From the NCBI RefSeq assembly GCF_001434695.1, contig NZ_AZDI01000004.1:62001-126000 (forward strand): a stretch of DNA of 64,000 nt, in the 5' to 3' direction. Positions within the stretch are counted from its first letter, which is position 1. Each line of letters opens with the position of its first letter. The DNA is from Dellaglioa algida DSM 15638. Lineage in GTDB: Bacteria; Bacillota; Bacilli; Lactobacillales; Lactobacillaceae. Both the position numbers and the translations under genes were made by a program. This document shows positions 48,201 through 55,970 of the stretch, in pieces. Below the pieces are notes generated by a model. The model did no database searches. It was not told the origin of the DNA and saw only the letters and a program-made list of their open reading frames with translations.

Positions 48201-49255
48201 TGAGACGTAATCACTTTAAATTTCTAAAGGGCATTATGTTGGTTATGTTTAGCGTGATAACTGTTGGCAGATTGTCACAAGGAAGCGTCTCTGCTCAAAA
48301 AATCGTTAATGATGAGAGCAAGGCAACGTTTATGCTAATGCCGGAATTACCTAAGGATAACATTGGCGGGAATCATCTCGGTTATTTTAATCTTAAGTTA
48401 AGCGCGGATAAAACGCGTCAAATTAGGATTAAAGTCTATAATCCGACCGATAAGGTGTTGTCTATCACGAGTGAAGTGAAGGACGCAACGACAGACGATA
48501 ACGGAGGAATTGACTACCTCGGACTGCATAAAATTGATCGTAGTTTATTGCCTGAGGTAGGAAACGACATCGTTAAGATGCCAAAGAATCTTAAACTTAA
48601 ACCGAATGAAACAAAATGGGTAACTATTAAGATTAATCCAGGAAAGACCCTGTTTGCGGGTCAAAAGTTAATGGCCTTGAATCTTAGCTCAGCTGAAACA
48701 GATACTAAATCAAGTATTAATAACAAATTTGTGTACGCAATAGGTCTTGTGTTGAATGGGACCGATTTAAAGAAAAAAGAGTATAAAACAATATTATCGG
48801 ATGGTATTAAAACGCGAATTATTAAAGATCATAAAGCCGCAATCAGTATTAAACTTAAGAATCCAGATCCAAAGTTTCTAAGTAATGTTAAGGTGACTGC
48901 GAGTTTACAAAATGATAAGTGGCATATGATTCATTACGATAATGAACTTAAAAATATTAAAATTGCGCCAAATTCGAGTTTTTATGATGATCTTTTATTA
49001 AGCGAATTGCGCCTAGTTCCGGGTTTATACAAAATGACGTTAAATGTGAAGACTGATCAATATACAAAAACGATTCACAAGTACGTCAAAATTACGTCGT
49101 CAGATGCATCATATATTAATCGAAATAACTACGAATATTTAAAATTTAGAAATATTATTTTAGGTGTTTTGGGTGGTTTAATTTTAATAATAATTGTTAC
49201 TTGGTTATTAATTAGAAGAAAACGAAAGAGGAGATTAAATGCGAAAATTAGTTAA
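48200..49255 (+). CDS. WxL-interacting protein (DUF916/DUF3324), copy 2
   Basis: A 351-residue paralogue of the preceding protein: signal peptide (about 1-32), DUF916 domain with FMLMPELPKDNIGGNHLGYFNLKLSADKTRQIRIKVYNPTDKV, DUF3324 domain with LKKKEYKTILSDGI and IAPNSSFYDDLLLSELRLVPGLYKMTLNV, one membrane helix (about 316-336) and a strongly basic tail RRKRKRRLN. The DNA is diverged from copy 1, so the duplication is old. Two WxLIP copies in one cluster suggest separate partners for the large lectin protein and the short WxL protein. Confidence 0.93.
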   Translation: MRRNHFKFLKGIMLVMFSVITVGRLSQGSVSAQKIVNDESKATFMLMPELPKDNIGGNHLGYFNLKLSADKTRQIRIKVYNPTDKVLSITSEVKDATTDDNGGIDYLGLHKIDRSLLPEVGNDIVKMPKNLKLKPNETKWVTIKINPGKTLFAGQKLMALNLSSAETDTKSSINNKFVYAIGLVLNGTDLKKKEYKTILSDGIKTRIIKDHKAAISIKLKNPDPKFLSNVKVTASLQNDKWHMIHYDNELKNIKIAPNSSFYDDLLLSELRLVPGLYKMTLNVKTDQYTKTIHKYVKITSSDASYINRNNYEYLKFRNIILGVLGGLILIIIVTWLLIRRKRKRRLNAKIS

Positions 49256-49391
49256 TCGTTTTGGAAAAAAATGGGTGATAACGAGTATGACAATCCTGAT
49301 GATCGTGTTCTTAATTGTATTCGGGGTAAGTTTAACCTTGGGACTCATTACTTATCATAATTACGATGTTTACACAACGGTAACAATGTAA
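49239..49391 (+). CDS. Small single-pass membrane protein of the WxL cluster
   Basis: A 50-codon ORF: MRKLVNRFGKKWVITSMTIL, then a strongly hydrophobic stretch to GLITYHNYDVYTTVTM. It has a GAGGAG ribosome site five to seven bases before the ATG and overlaps the 3' end of the preceding gene by 17 bases, so translation is coupled. The basic N-terminus followed by one ~25-residue helix predicts an N-in, C-out membrane protein with a ten-residue external tail. It has no LPXTG. It is too short for standard gene callers; I cannot assign it to a family. Confidence 0.7.
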   Translation: MRKLVNRFGKKWVITSMTILMIVFLIVFGVSLTLGLITYHNYDVYTTVTM

Positions 49392-49558
49392 ATCTACGGG
49401 ATATGATTGCGCTGGTTGTACGCTTAATTAACAATCATAAGTAGTGGCGCTTATAGTAATTAACTATAAGGGTTTTGGAGCACCAACTTTAAAAATGGTT
49501 ATAGGTTACATTATAACACCGCACAATTTGTGCAAAAAAAATATAGGGGGAATTTCTC

Positions 49559-50479
49559 ATGAAATTCAATAAATTAACTGGTTCAGTTTTAGCAGGGGCA
49601 ACTTTATTATCATTGCTTGCACCAGCAACAGTATCTGCTGCTACAGAAAATGGCAACGCTGCAGCAAATGGGGGAACAGCATTACCACAAACAGATAATA
49701 CTAAAGTTGGTATTTCTTTTGGTGATAATACACATAACTCAAACACTGGCTACCTACGTCTTCAAATGGTACCTCATATCTTAGATTTTGGTAACCATAC
49801 GTTACTTGATGCTGCATATCCTACATTTACAGCTGACGGTATGAATGAAGGTAAGAAAGATAACACACGTTACCCTAACTACGAAAACGGTGATACAAAT
49901 AAAACAGCCGTTTTAAATACTAAGGGTGATGCTGCTTTATCAAGCGTTGATGGTAAAGCTTGGGCAACTGTTGTTGATAAACAAATCACACGTACAGCTG
50001 CAGAAACAGATGCTAAAAATACAGCTGCTTCTGGTGACTGGACATTGAGCGTTAAATCAAACAACGAATTAACAGCTGTTGATTCTCAAGGTAATGCAAT
50101 GCCAAATGATAGCATTTCAGATGCAACATTATCATTTAAAAACACTGCCTCAGCTCAAACACAAGATGTTTACGGTTTAACACAAGAAGGACAAGATAAA
50201 ACTTGGACTGACGATGTTGCCGCATTAAAAGCAGCAAATCCAGCACTTGAAACACCTGCTGCCGTATCAACTGTTACACCAAATATTGGTTTAACTTTAG
50301 CTAAAACAGCTGGTACAGACGTTACTGTAGCAACAGCTAAAGCTGCTGAAGGACAAGGTGCTAACGTCTTTGGTTGGAATACTAATGATATTAAATTAAC
50401 AATGCCTAAATCGGCTTCTGTTGATAATGCAGTATACCAAGCTGATTTAACATGGACATTGTCATCAACTGTTGCTTAA
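49559..50479 (+). CDS. WxL-domain surface protein
   Basis: A 306-residue secreted protein consisting of a signal peptide (1-28, AAPATVSAA-type cleavage) and one WxL domain. Both halves of the motif are present: GDWTLSVKSNNEL near the middle and DLTWTLSSTVA at the C-terminus, with the usual opening SFGDNTHNSNTGYLRLQMVPHILDFGNHTL. It is attached to peptidoglycan without covalent anchoring and is expected to bind the DUF916 proteins encoded upstream. Codon use is simpler and more biased (for example GCT, GCA, ACA) than in its neighbours, suggesting high expression. It follows a 167-bp gap with two small hairpins (49450-49470; GCACA-N3-TGTGC near 49520-49535). Confidence 0.93.
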   Translation: MKFNKLTGSVLAGATLLSLLAPATVSAATENGNAAANGGTALPQTDNTKVGISFGDNTHNSNTGYLRLQMVPHILDFGNHTLLDAAYPTFTADGMNEGKKDNTRYPNYENGDTNKTAVLNTKGDAALSSVDGKAWATVVDKQITRTAAETDAKNTAASGDWTLSVKSNNELTAVDSQGNAMPNDSISDATLSFKNTASAQTQDVYGLTQEGQDKTWTDDVAALKAANPALETPAAVSTVTPNIGLTLAKTAGTDVTVATAKAAEGQGANVFGWNTNDIKLTMPKSASVDNAVYQADLTWTLSSTVA

Positions 50480-50518
50480 TTTAATTAAGTAATAGTGACA
50501 TTTCTTAATAATCATGTA

Positions 50519-50549
50519 AGAGATCATCCTACCGGGTGGTCTCTTTTTT
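50519..50549 (+). terminator. WxL cluster terminator
   Basis: A 10-bp stem (50520-50529 / 50534-50543) followed by six T. Confidence 0.9.
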
Positions 50550-50580
50550 GCTTTTATATGTTACTAAGCGGTGTACATTG

Positions 50581-50608
50581 ATATGAACATATGATATATT
50601 ATTCATAT
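50581..50608. promoter_or_regulatory. Inverted repeat upstream of cadD-like gene, candidate ArsR/SmtB operator
   Basis: ATATGAA (50581-50587) and TTCATAT (50602-50608) form a 7-bp inverted repeat with TGAACA/TATTCA cores like ArsR/SmtB operators. The 14-bp gap is longer than the usual 12-2-12 form, so binding is only suggested. Confidence 0.45.
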
Positions 50609-50614
50609 GAAAAA

Positions 50615-50630
50615 AGTTTCACGTGAAAAA
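50615..50630. other. parS-like site (14 of 16)
   Basis: AGTTTCACGTGAAAAA keeps the GTTTCACGTGAAA core of parS. It differs at the first and fifteenth positions. It lies just before the cadD-like ribosome site. Confidence 0.6.
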
Positions 50631-50655
50631 TAGTTCATATATAGGAGATGTTACA

Positions 50656-51255
50656 ATGCCAGCATTAATAGGATCTACTGTACTTGCATTTATTTCAACA
50701 AATATCGATTATTTGTTAATTTTAATTATTATTTTTGCGAAGTATAAGAATAAACATGATGATAAACTAATATTCATAGGTGAGTTATTGGGTAGTGGGA
50801 CACTGATAGGGGTAAGTCTGATCGTCGCATTCTGGTTAAAGATGATTCCGGAAGAATGGATTTTAGGATTTTTAGGAATCATTCCAATTGTTATGGGAAT
50901 AAAAATGTATTTTGGTGACGAAGATGAAGGCAATGAAGTTCGTGAAAAATTAGGGAAACCACAGCGTAGCATCATATTAAGTGTTATTATGATAACTATT
51001 GCAACTTGTGGTCCTGATAATCTTGCCATCTATGTACCCTTTTTCACAACGTTAAACGCTGGCGATATACCAATCGTGTTGGGATTATTCTTTATATTCT
51101 TGTGCATGATTACTTGGTTAAGTAAAATGATTACTAATTTGCCAAAGATCCAAGTATTTTTTGAAAGATTTGGCGATTTAATTACGTTACTTGTTTACGT
51201 CTTCTTGGGGATCTATATCTTACTAGAGAGCGGGACCATTCAACACTTTATTTAG
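50656..51255 (+). CDS. CadD-family cadmium/metal resistance transporter
   Basis: A 199-residue membrane protein with about six helices. It has the CadD signatures STNIDYLLILIIIFAKY in the first helix, GELLGSGTLIGVSL, LGFLGIIPIVMGIK and TCGPDNLAIYVPFFTTL. CadD proteins lower cellular Cd2+ (and possibly other divalent ions). The start was placed at 50656 because AGGAG precedes it, and the resulting length fits the family. It is in an operon with an ArsR-type metal sensor ten bases downstream. Confidence 0.9.
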   Translation: MPALIGSTVLAFISTNIDYLLILIIIFAKYKNKHDDKLIFIGELLGSGTLIGVSLIVAFWLKMIPEEWILGFLGIIPIVMGIKMYFGDEDEGNEVREKLGKPQRSIILSVIMITIATCGPDNLAIYVPFFTTLNAGDIPIVLGLFFIFLCMITWLSKMITNLPKIQVFFERFGDLITLLVYVFLGIYILLESGTIQHFI

Positions 51256-51265
51256 GAGGAAAATG

Positions 51266-51598
51266 ATGCAACCGTATAAAGAAATTCCGGCGGATGAACT
51301 TGATGAATCAATCATGTTAACTAAATTATTGAATAATCGAATAAGATTACAATTAATTTACTTGCTGGAACAACATGAATACAATGTGACTGAATTATCT
51401 AAAATATTGGATATTGAGCAAACAAACTTGTCGCATCAATTAAGTTTACTAAAAACGCATCAAATCATTAGCCAACGACGAGAAGGTAAGTTGATGTATT
51501 ATCGCATTGATGATCCACATATCATTGAAACGATGACGGCGTTACTACAACATGCTAAACATGTCGCTCATGGAAAAACTTGTGATGGTAAAATATGA
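51266..51598 (+). CDS. ArsR/SmtB metal-sensing repressor (CzrA-like alpha5 site)
   Basis: A 110-residue winged-helix repressor: IRLQLIYLLEQHEYNVTELSKILDIEQTNLSHQLSLLKTHQIISQRREGKLMYYRI. The C-terminal helix reads DDPHIIETMTALLQHAKHVAH, giving Asp-x-His...His-x2-His with His residues 11 and 3 apart. That is the alpha5 zinc/cobalt site of CzrA/SmtB. The cadmium-type alpha3 CxC site of CadC is absent. It probably represses the upstream transporter gene until Zn or Cd binds. The start is the second of two adjacent ATGs, six bases after GGAGG. Confidence 0.9.
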   Translation: MQPYKEIPADELDESIMLTKLLNNRIRLQLIYLLEQHEYNVTELSKILDIEQTNLSHQLSLLKTHQIISQRREGKLMYYRIDDPHIIETMTALLQHAKHVAHGKTCDGKI

Positions 51599-51601
51599 TA
51601 G

Positions 51602-51645
51602 AAAAAATGACTAACTTCGTTTATTTGAAGTTAGTCATTTTTTTC
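51602..51645. terminator. Bidirectional terminator between the ArsR gene and the tRNA-Ala gene
   Basis: A stem of about 17 bp (AAAAAATGACTAACTTC / GAAGTTAGTCATTTTTT) with T runs on both strands. Confidence 0.88.
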
Positions 51646-51665
51646 TAAATTACTTGATGTTTAAA

Positions 51666-51738
51666 TGGACCCTAACGGATTTGAACCGTCGACCTTCTAC
51701 TTGCGGAGCAGACGCTCTCCCAACTGAGCTAAGGGCCC
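51666..51738 (-). tRNA. tRNA-Ala (anticodon CGC), with C33
   Basis: A 73-nt cloverleaf: acceptor GGGCCCT/AGGGTCC with the alanine identity pair G3-U70, D arm GCTC/GAGC, anticodon stem TCTGC/GTAGA, loop TCCGCAA, variable AGGTC, T arm GACGG-TTCGAAT-CCGTT, discriminator A73. Loop alignment gives anticodon CGC with C at position 33 instead of the near-universal U. Reading the loop one base earlier (CCG, Arg) would break the stem and conflict with G3-U70. Confidence 0.85.
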
Positions 51739-51918
51739 GAATAGCTTTATAATACACTAAATATATGAAATTAAAAGTAAAAAATGACTTTTTAAGTAAT
51801 TTTTTCTAAATAATAATAGTTCTCAATTAAATAGCGCACGGTTAAATTCTTTTTTGAATAAATAATGTTGTCGCAAAGGGATTACCAAGGGGTCAGAAAA
51901 GTATTGATTTTGATAGTT

Positions 51919-51947
51919 TTGACTGTGAATGAGAATGGACCTAAACT
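51919..51947 (+). promoter_or_regulatory. Promoter of the VIT-transporter pair
   Basis: TTGACT (51919-51924), 17 bp, TAAACT (51942-51947), about 60 bp before the first VIT gene. Confidence 0.7.
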
Positions 51948-52007
51948 TAATGACTAGAGAGTATTTAACTTTAGATAGTTTATAAAATGAATAAGGGGGA
52001 TAAAACT

Positions 52008-52685
52008 ATGCTACAGAAAATAACATTGGCGGAAAAAATTAACATACTGCGTGCGGGTGTGATGGGTGCTAATGATGGCATTATCTCAATTTCCGGGATT
52101 GTGCTCGGTGTTGCGGGCGCCGCCGTGAATAATTTTGGAATCTTTATTGCGGGGATCGCAGGGATGTTTGCGGGAATGTTCGCAATGGCAGCAGGGGAGT
52201 ATGTATCTGTGAATACACAAAAAGATACGGAAAAAGCGGCAACAGACGTGCAGGCAAAAAATATAAAAACGCATTTTAATGATGAAAGAAATGACTTGGT
52301 AGCCTATTATCAAAAACAGGGTATTTCTGAGGATGTCGCTGTAGATATTGCAGATGAGCTGATGAAAAAAGATGCTGTTTTAGTAACGGTAAAAGAAAAA
52401 TATGGGATTGATCCAGATCACTACACGAACCCATGGCATGCGGCAGTTGCTTCGATGTTATTATTCCCGGTTGGTGCCGCTTTACCTTTATTAGCGATAA
52501 CATTATTCCCTAAACAGATTAGAATTTCAATGACAATCATGGCAGTTATTTTTTCTTTGATATTGACGGGCTACGTCAGTGCAACGCTCGGAAACTCCAG
52601 TCGCAAATTAGCCATAATGCGCAATGTTATTTCTGGACTTTTAACGATGGCAATGACTTATTTTATTGGACACTTATTCGCGTAG
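52008..52685 (+). CDS. VIT/CCC1-family iron/manganese transporter, copy 1
   Basis: A 225-residue membrane protein of the vacuolar iron transporter family. It has helices near residues 20-70 (GVMGANDGIISISGIVLGVAGA), a cytoplasmic amphipathic part (VSVNTQKDTEKAATDVQAKN, with metal-binding acidic residues) and two to three helices near the C-terminus (ASMLLFPVGAALPLLAI, VISGLLTMAMTYFIGHLF). It exports or moves Fe2+/Mn2+. The start is the ATG after AAGGGGG; the frame opens seven codons earlier without a ribosome site. It is followed by a paralogue after 12 bases. Confidence 0.9.
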   Translation: MLQKITLAEKINILRAGVMGANDGIISISGIVLGVAGAAVNNFGIFIAGIAGMFAGMFAMAAGEYVSVNTQKDTEKAATDVQAKNIKTHFNDERNDLVAYYQKQGISEDVAVDIADELMKKDAVLVTVKEKYGIDPDHYTNPWHAAVASMLLFPVGAALPLLAITLFPKQIRISMTIMAVIFSLILTGYVSATLGNSSRKLAIMRNVISGLLTMAMTYFIGHLFA

Positions 52686-52697
52686 AAGGAGGAAATA

Positions 52698-53381
52698 ATG
52701 ACAGATAGAAAGAAAATATCATTAGGCGCGGAGTTAAATATATTACGTGCTGGAGTATTAGGATCAAATGACGGAATTTTAACTGTTGCGGGCGTTGTCT
52801 TCGGAGTGGCGGCAGCAACATCAAGTCCATTTGCCGTTTTTATCGCCGGAATATCAGATCTGTTGGCAGTTGCATTTTCGATGGCATCCGGCGAATATGT
52901 TTCTGTTAGCACGCAAAAAGATACAGAAAAGGCAGCTGTCGAAACACAAAAGCGCAGATTAATTGAAGAACCTGAGGAAGAACGTCAAATGGTAATCGCT
53001 GCTTATTTGGAAAAAGGTGTCTCGAAATCTTTGGCAATTAAGGTAGCGGATAATATTATGGAAAATAATGCATTAGAAGGAACCGTCAAAGAAAGATATG
53101 GGATTGAAATTGGCGATTACGTGAATCCGTGGGATGCCGTTTTTTCATCAATGCTTGCGGCGTCGTTAGGTGGTGTGTTTCCATTGCTTTCGATGACTTT
53201 TTTACCCGAAAACATTAAAATGTGGGGAACAGCCGTGGTTGTCACCTTTGCGTTAGCGTTAACAGGCTTTATTAGCGCGTCATTAGGAAGTGCGAGAAAA
53301 GGACCAGCAATATTACGTAACGTTATAGCGGGGTTAGTAACGATGGTTGTAACGTATTATATTGGATTACTATTTGCTTAA
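52698..53381 (+). CDS. VIT/CCC1-family iron/manganese transporter, copy 2
   Basis: A 227-residue paralogue of the preceding protein: LRAGVLGSNDGILTVAGVVFGVAAATSSPFAVFIAGISDLLAVAFSMASGEYVSVSTQKDTEKAAVETQ, then the cytoplasmic helix with LIEEPEEERQMVIAAYLEKG and the C-terminal helices (SMLAASLGGVFPLLSM, VIAGLVTMVVTYYIGLLFA). Tandem VIT pairs occur in many lactic acid bacteria and may form heterodimers, since VIT transporters work as dimers. The ribosome site AAGGAGG is strong. Confidence 0.9.
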   Translation: MTDRKKISLGAELNILRAGVLGSNDGILTVAGVVFGVAAATSSPFAVFIAGISDLLAVAFSMASGEYVSVSTQKDTEKAAVETQKRRLIEEPEEERQMVIAAYLEKGVSKSLAIKVADNIMENNALEGTVKERYGIEIGDYVNPWDAVFSSMLAASLGGVFPLLSMTFLPENIKMWGTAVVVTFALALTGFISASLGSARKGPAILRNVIAGLVTMVVTYYIGLLFA

Positions 53382-53383
53382 AA

Positions 53384-53399
53384 TGTTTCATGTGAAACA
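53384..53399. other. parS-like site (15 of 16)
   Basis: TGTTTCATGTGAAACA, one mismatch to parS (CATG in place of CACG). It lies directly after the second VIT gene. Confidence 0.75.
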
Positions 53400-53415
53400 T
53401 CGATAATGATGGGAT

Positions 53416-53450
53416 AAAAAAAGCGTAAACCGTTAGGTCTACGCTTTTTC
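53416..53450. terminator. Bidirectional terminator after the VIT pair and the LysM/P60 gene
   Basis: A 10-11 bp stem (AAAAAGCGTA / TACGCTTTTT) with a 12-base loop between convergent genes. Confidence 0.88.
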
Positions 53451-53463
53451 ATTTATTTAAGGA

Positions 53464-54843
53464 TTATTTGTTAACAGTACCAGCAAATGAAGCAGGGAAG
53501 TATGCTAATGTACCAACTTTAACATTTTGACCAGGTTCTGGAGCAGCGATGTATTGGCCACCACCTAAGTAGATACCAACATGGTATGTAGAACCTTGTG
53601 CTCCCCAGAATAATAAGTCTCCTGGTTGAGCAGCAGCAGTTGATTTCTTAGTAACATTTGATTCTTGTCCAACAGTATTACGGTTTAAGTTGATACCAAC
53701 TTTAGCGAATACATATTGTGTGAAACCTGAGCAATCAAAACCTGAAGGAGTTGATCCGCCCCAAACATAAGGAGTACCTATGTATGATTTGGCAACAGAG
53801 ATAACTTTGCTTGCTGAGTAACTTGCTGTTTGTGTTGTAGAACTTTCAGCAGTATCAGTATTTGAAGTAGCAGCATCGTTATTACTTGTTGAAGCTGTAT
53901 TTGTGTTAGTAGTTGTATTGTCAGTAGCAACATTTGTTGTTGAAGCAGTGTTTGAACTAGCAACAGTGTTGTTAGTAGAAGGGTTAGATACTTCAGCAGT
54001 AGGAGCTGCAGCTGGCTTTTCGGTAACAACTTTTTCAGGAACAGTTGTTTTTGAAACTGATCCAGTTAAGTTCAATGTTTGACCAGGATTGATCATTGAA
54101 CCTGAAGTTAAACCGTTAGCATCAAGCAATGCCGAGATAGTAATACCATTTGCTTGAGCGATTGACCAGAATGAATCCCCATTCTTAACTGTTACTGTTT
54201 TACCATCTGCAGAAACTGCTGATTCTGTTGCTTTAGGTGCTGTTTCAACAGGTTTAGCAGCAACTTCTGGTGTAGCTGTTTTAGCTGGTGCTGGAGTAAC
54301 TGTTTCAGCTGGTTTAGCGGCAACTTCTGGTGTAGTTGTCTTAACTGGTGCTGGAGTAACTGTTTTAGCTGGTTTAGCAGTCGTAACGACTGCTTTTGAT
54401 CCAGTTAATGTTAATTTTTGGCCAGGTAAGATAAGTGCTGAGTTGTCAGCAAAGCCATTAGCTGAGCGAAGAGCTGCGATTGAAATGCCATTTGCTTGAG
54501 CAATTGACCATAATGAATCGCCACTTTTAACAGTAACTGATGTTTTGTTTGCTGAGTTATCAGCAGGAAGTGTAGCAACAACGCTTGTTTTTGTCGAGTT
54601 TGCGTCGCTATCTTTTGTAGGGATGTTTAATGATTGGCCCATTGTAATAATATGAGAATTTGAGTCAATGTTGTTTAAAGTTTCGATTGTTTTGATTGAA
54701 ACGCCGTACTTTTGAGAAAATGCCCAAACGGTATCGTTTGTTTGAACTTTAACTGTTGCTGCATCAGCACTTGCATTAGATGCAAGAAGGAGGCCAGCGG
54801 TACCAACTGTACCGAGTAATAATGATTTAATTGTGTTATTCAA
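53464..54843 (-). CDS. Secreted LysM-NlpC/P60 peptidoglycan endopeptidase
   Basis: A 459-residue wall hydrolase. The signal peptide (1-28, ASADA) is followed by three LysM domains (about 31-75, 103-147, 216-260), then linkers rich in Ala/Pro/Thr and Asn/Thr/Ser, and an NlpC/P60 domain (about 346-459) with catalytic C371 in FDCSGFTQYVF and H421 in STYHVGIYLGGGQYI. It cuts gamma-D-Glu-diamino-acid links in peptide stems and is the type of enzyme controlled by WalRK. The start codon is TTG (54841-54843), since an in-frame TGA lies just upstream; its ribosome site is weak. A tandem 20-residue repeat lies at residues 161-200. Confidence 0.92.
   Translation of the reverse strand: MNNTIKSLLLGTVGTAGLLLASNASADAATVKVQTNDTVWAFSQKYGVSIKTIETLNNIDSNSHIITMGQSLNIPTKDSDANSTKTSVVATLPADNSANKTSVTVKSGDSLWSIAQANGISIAALRSANGFADNSALILPGQKLTLTGSKAVVTTAKPAKTVTPAPVKTTTPEVAAKPAETVTPAPAKTATPEVAAKPVETAPKATESAVSADGKTVTVKNGDSFWSIAQANGITISALLDANGLTSGSMINPGQTLNLTGSVSKTTVPEKVVTEKPAAAPTAEVSNPSTNNTVASSNTASTTNVATDNTTTNTNTASTSNNDAATSNTDTAESSTTQTASYSASKVISVAKSYIGTPYVWGGSTPSGFDCSGFTQYVFAKVGINLNRNTVGQESNVTKKSTAAAQPGDLLFWGAQGSTYHVGIYLGGGQYIAAPEPGQNVKVGTLAYFPASFAGTVNK
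54244..54363 (-). repeat. Tandem 60-bp repeat within the LysM/P60 gene
   Basis: Two adjacent 20-codon units (TVTPAPxKTxTPEVAAKPxE, residues 161-180 and 181-200) that form a Pro/Ala-rich linker between the second and third LysM domains. Confidence 0.85.
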
Positions 54844-55099
54844 ATTGAGTCACATCTACTTTCTTTTTTTATTTGTTTTATACTATAGTAACCATTGTAA
54901 CTGGTTCGTGTTGCAGTTAAATGCGAAAACTATTACAATTCGGGGAAATACTGTAATAAACACTAATAAACGCTTACATACACGTATTTTAAATGTTTTA
55001 TGTAATTATAATGAATTTTGATTATTGATAAAACACGTTATTTATATTGATTTAAAGGCAATTAACGTATTGTCCCACTAAAAATAGATCTTTAGAAAT

Positions 55100-55116
55100 A
55101 TTACAAAAATGTTACG
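55100..55116. promoter_or_regulatory. WalR-box-like repeat in the LysM/P60-lepB spacer
   Basis: On the minus strand CGTAAC-N5-TGTAAT, 11 of 12 to the WalR consensus TGTWAH-N5-TGTWAH. It lies 257 bp upstream of the LysM/P60 start and 200 bp upstream of lepB. The spacer (54844-55318) contains no gene. Confidence 0.4.
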
Positions 55117-55243
55117 AAAATCTTATGTTTTAACTACTAGAACTAAATAAAACTATACCAGTCGTTTTACATAGTTGCAAATGAAATTTTTAATTTAAAT
55201 AGAAAGGGATTTCATTGTCTGGTATCATATGAATTATTAGACG

Positions 55244-55273
55244 TTGAAAGTTCGTAAATAGTTGGCGTATAAT
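55244..55273 (+). promoter_or_regulatory. lepB promoter
   Basis: TTGAAA (55244-55249), 18 bp, TATAAT (55268-55273), 46 bp before the lepB start. Confidence 0.75.
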
Positions 55274-55318
55274 TAACCATAATAAAGGGATAAAAATACG
55301 TAACGATTGGGTGGAATT

Positions 55319-55921
55319 ATGAAAAAAATAGGTAAAGAAATAATGAGTTGGATCATACCAATCGCGGTAGGACTAATAATTGCAATGCTATTAAAAACAT
55401 TCGTTGTCACAATGGTACGCGTTGATGGGCCGTCAATGCAGCCGAACTTAGTTAACAACGAACATGTAGCAGTTGTTAAGGTAATTGATATTAAACGCTA
55501 TAGTACTGTTGTTTTTGACGCATACGGTGTAGATCCGGACGCAACGGATGGTCAAGAGTATGTTAAACGTGTTATCGGAATGCCTGGTGATACAGTGGCA
55601 TTTAAAAATGACCATGTCTATGTCAATGATAAAGAAATTTCGGAGCCTTATATTTCAACCTATCAAAAGACAACAGGAACAAGGGTCCAGGGGATAAATG
55701 CTAAGGACTGGTCATTTAAATCATTGGCCATGGATAATCAGTGGACTAAAGATAGTTCGGTTACTAAAGTTCCGGCAGGTAAATATTTTGTTTTAGGGGA
55801 TCATCGTTCGGTGTCTAACGATAGTCGTTATTGGGGATTCGTTGACAAGTCGAAAATTCAGGGTGTCGTAAAAGTCCCATTCTGGAATTTCAACAAGTCC
55901 GAACATAAATACATTTACTAA
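55319..55921 (+). CDS. lepB: Signal peptidase I
   Basis: A 200-residue type I signal peptidase. One N-terminal membrane helix (about 8-32) is followed by the catalytic Ser39 in VDGPSMQPNL and general-base Lys83 in YVKRVIGMPGD, then the late motif VLGDHRSVSNDSRYWGFV. It removes signal peptides from exported proteins such as the WxL and LysM proteins encoded here. The start at 55319 has GGGTGG upstream; a TTG four codons earlier is less likely. Confidence 0.95.
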   Translation: MKKIGKEIMSWIIPIAVGLIIAMLLKTFVVTMVRVDGPSMQPNLVNNEHVAVVKVIDIKRYSTVVFDAYGVDPDATDGQEYVKRVIGMPGDTVAFKNDHVYVNDKEISEPYISTYQKTTGTRVQGINAKDWSFKSLAMDNQWTKDSSVTKVPAGKYFVLGDHRSVSNDSRYWGFVDKSKIQGVVKVPFWNFNKSEHKYIY

Positions 55922-55970
55922 TTGCATTAAAAATGCAAAAAAATAATTCGATTGAAGAGGAGATTTTATT

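Noticed and set aside
49450-49470. Hairpin CTTATAGT-N5-ACTATAAG as a terminator between the small membrane gene and the WxL gene
   Set aside because: The stem is followed by GGTTTTGG rather than a T run, so termination is doubtful; it may still tune RNA stability.
51739-52007. A manganese (yybP-ykoY) riboswitch or Fur box before the VIT pair
   Set aside because: No conserved riboswitch core could be seen, and the best Fur-like stretch matches too poorly.
53778-54029. Leu-rich 83-codon ORF in the LysM/P60 gene
   Set aside because: It is a frame-shifted shadow of the Asn/Thr-rich linker repeats, with no ribosome site.
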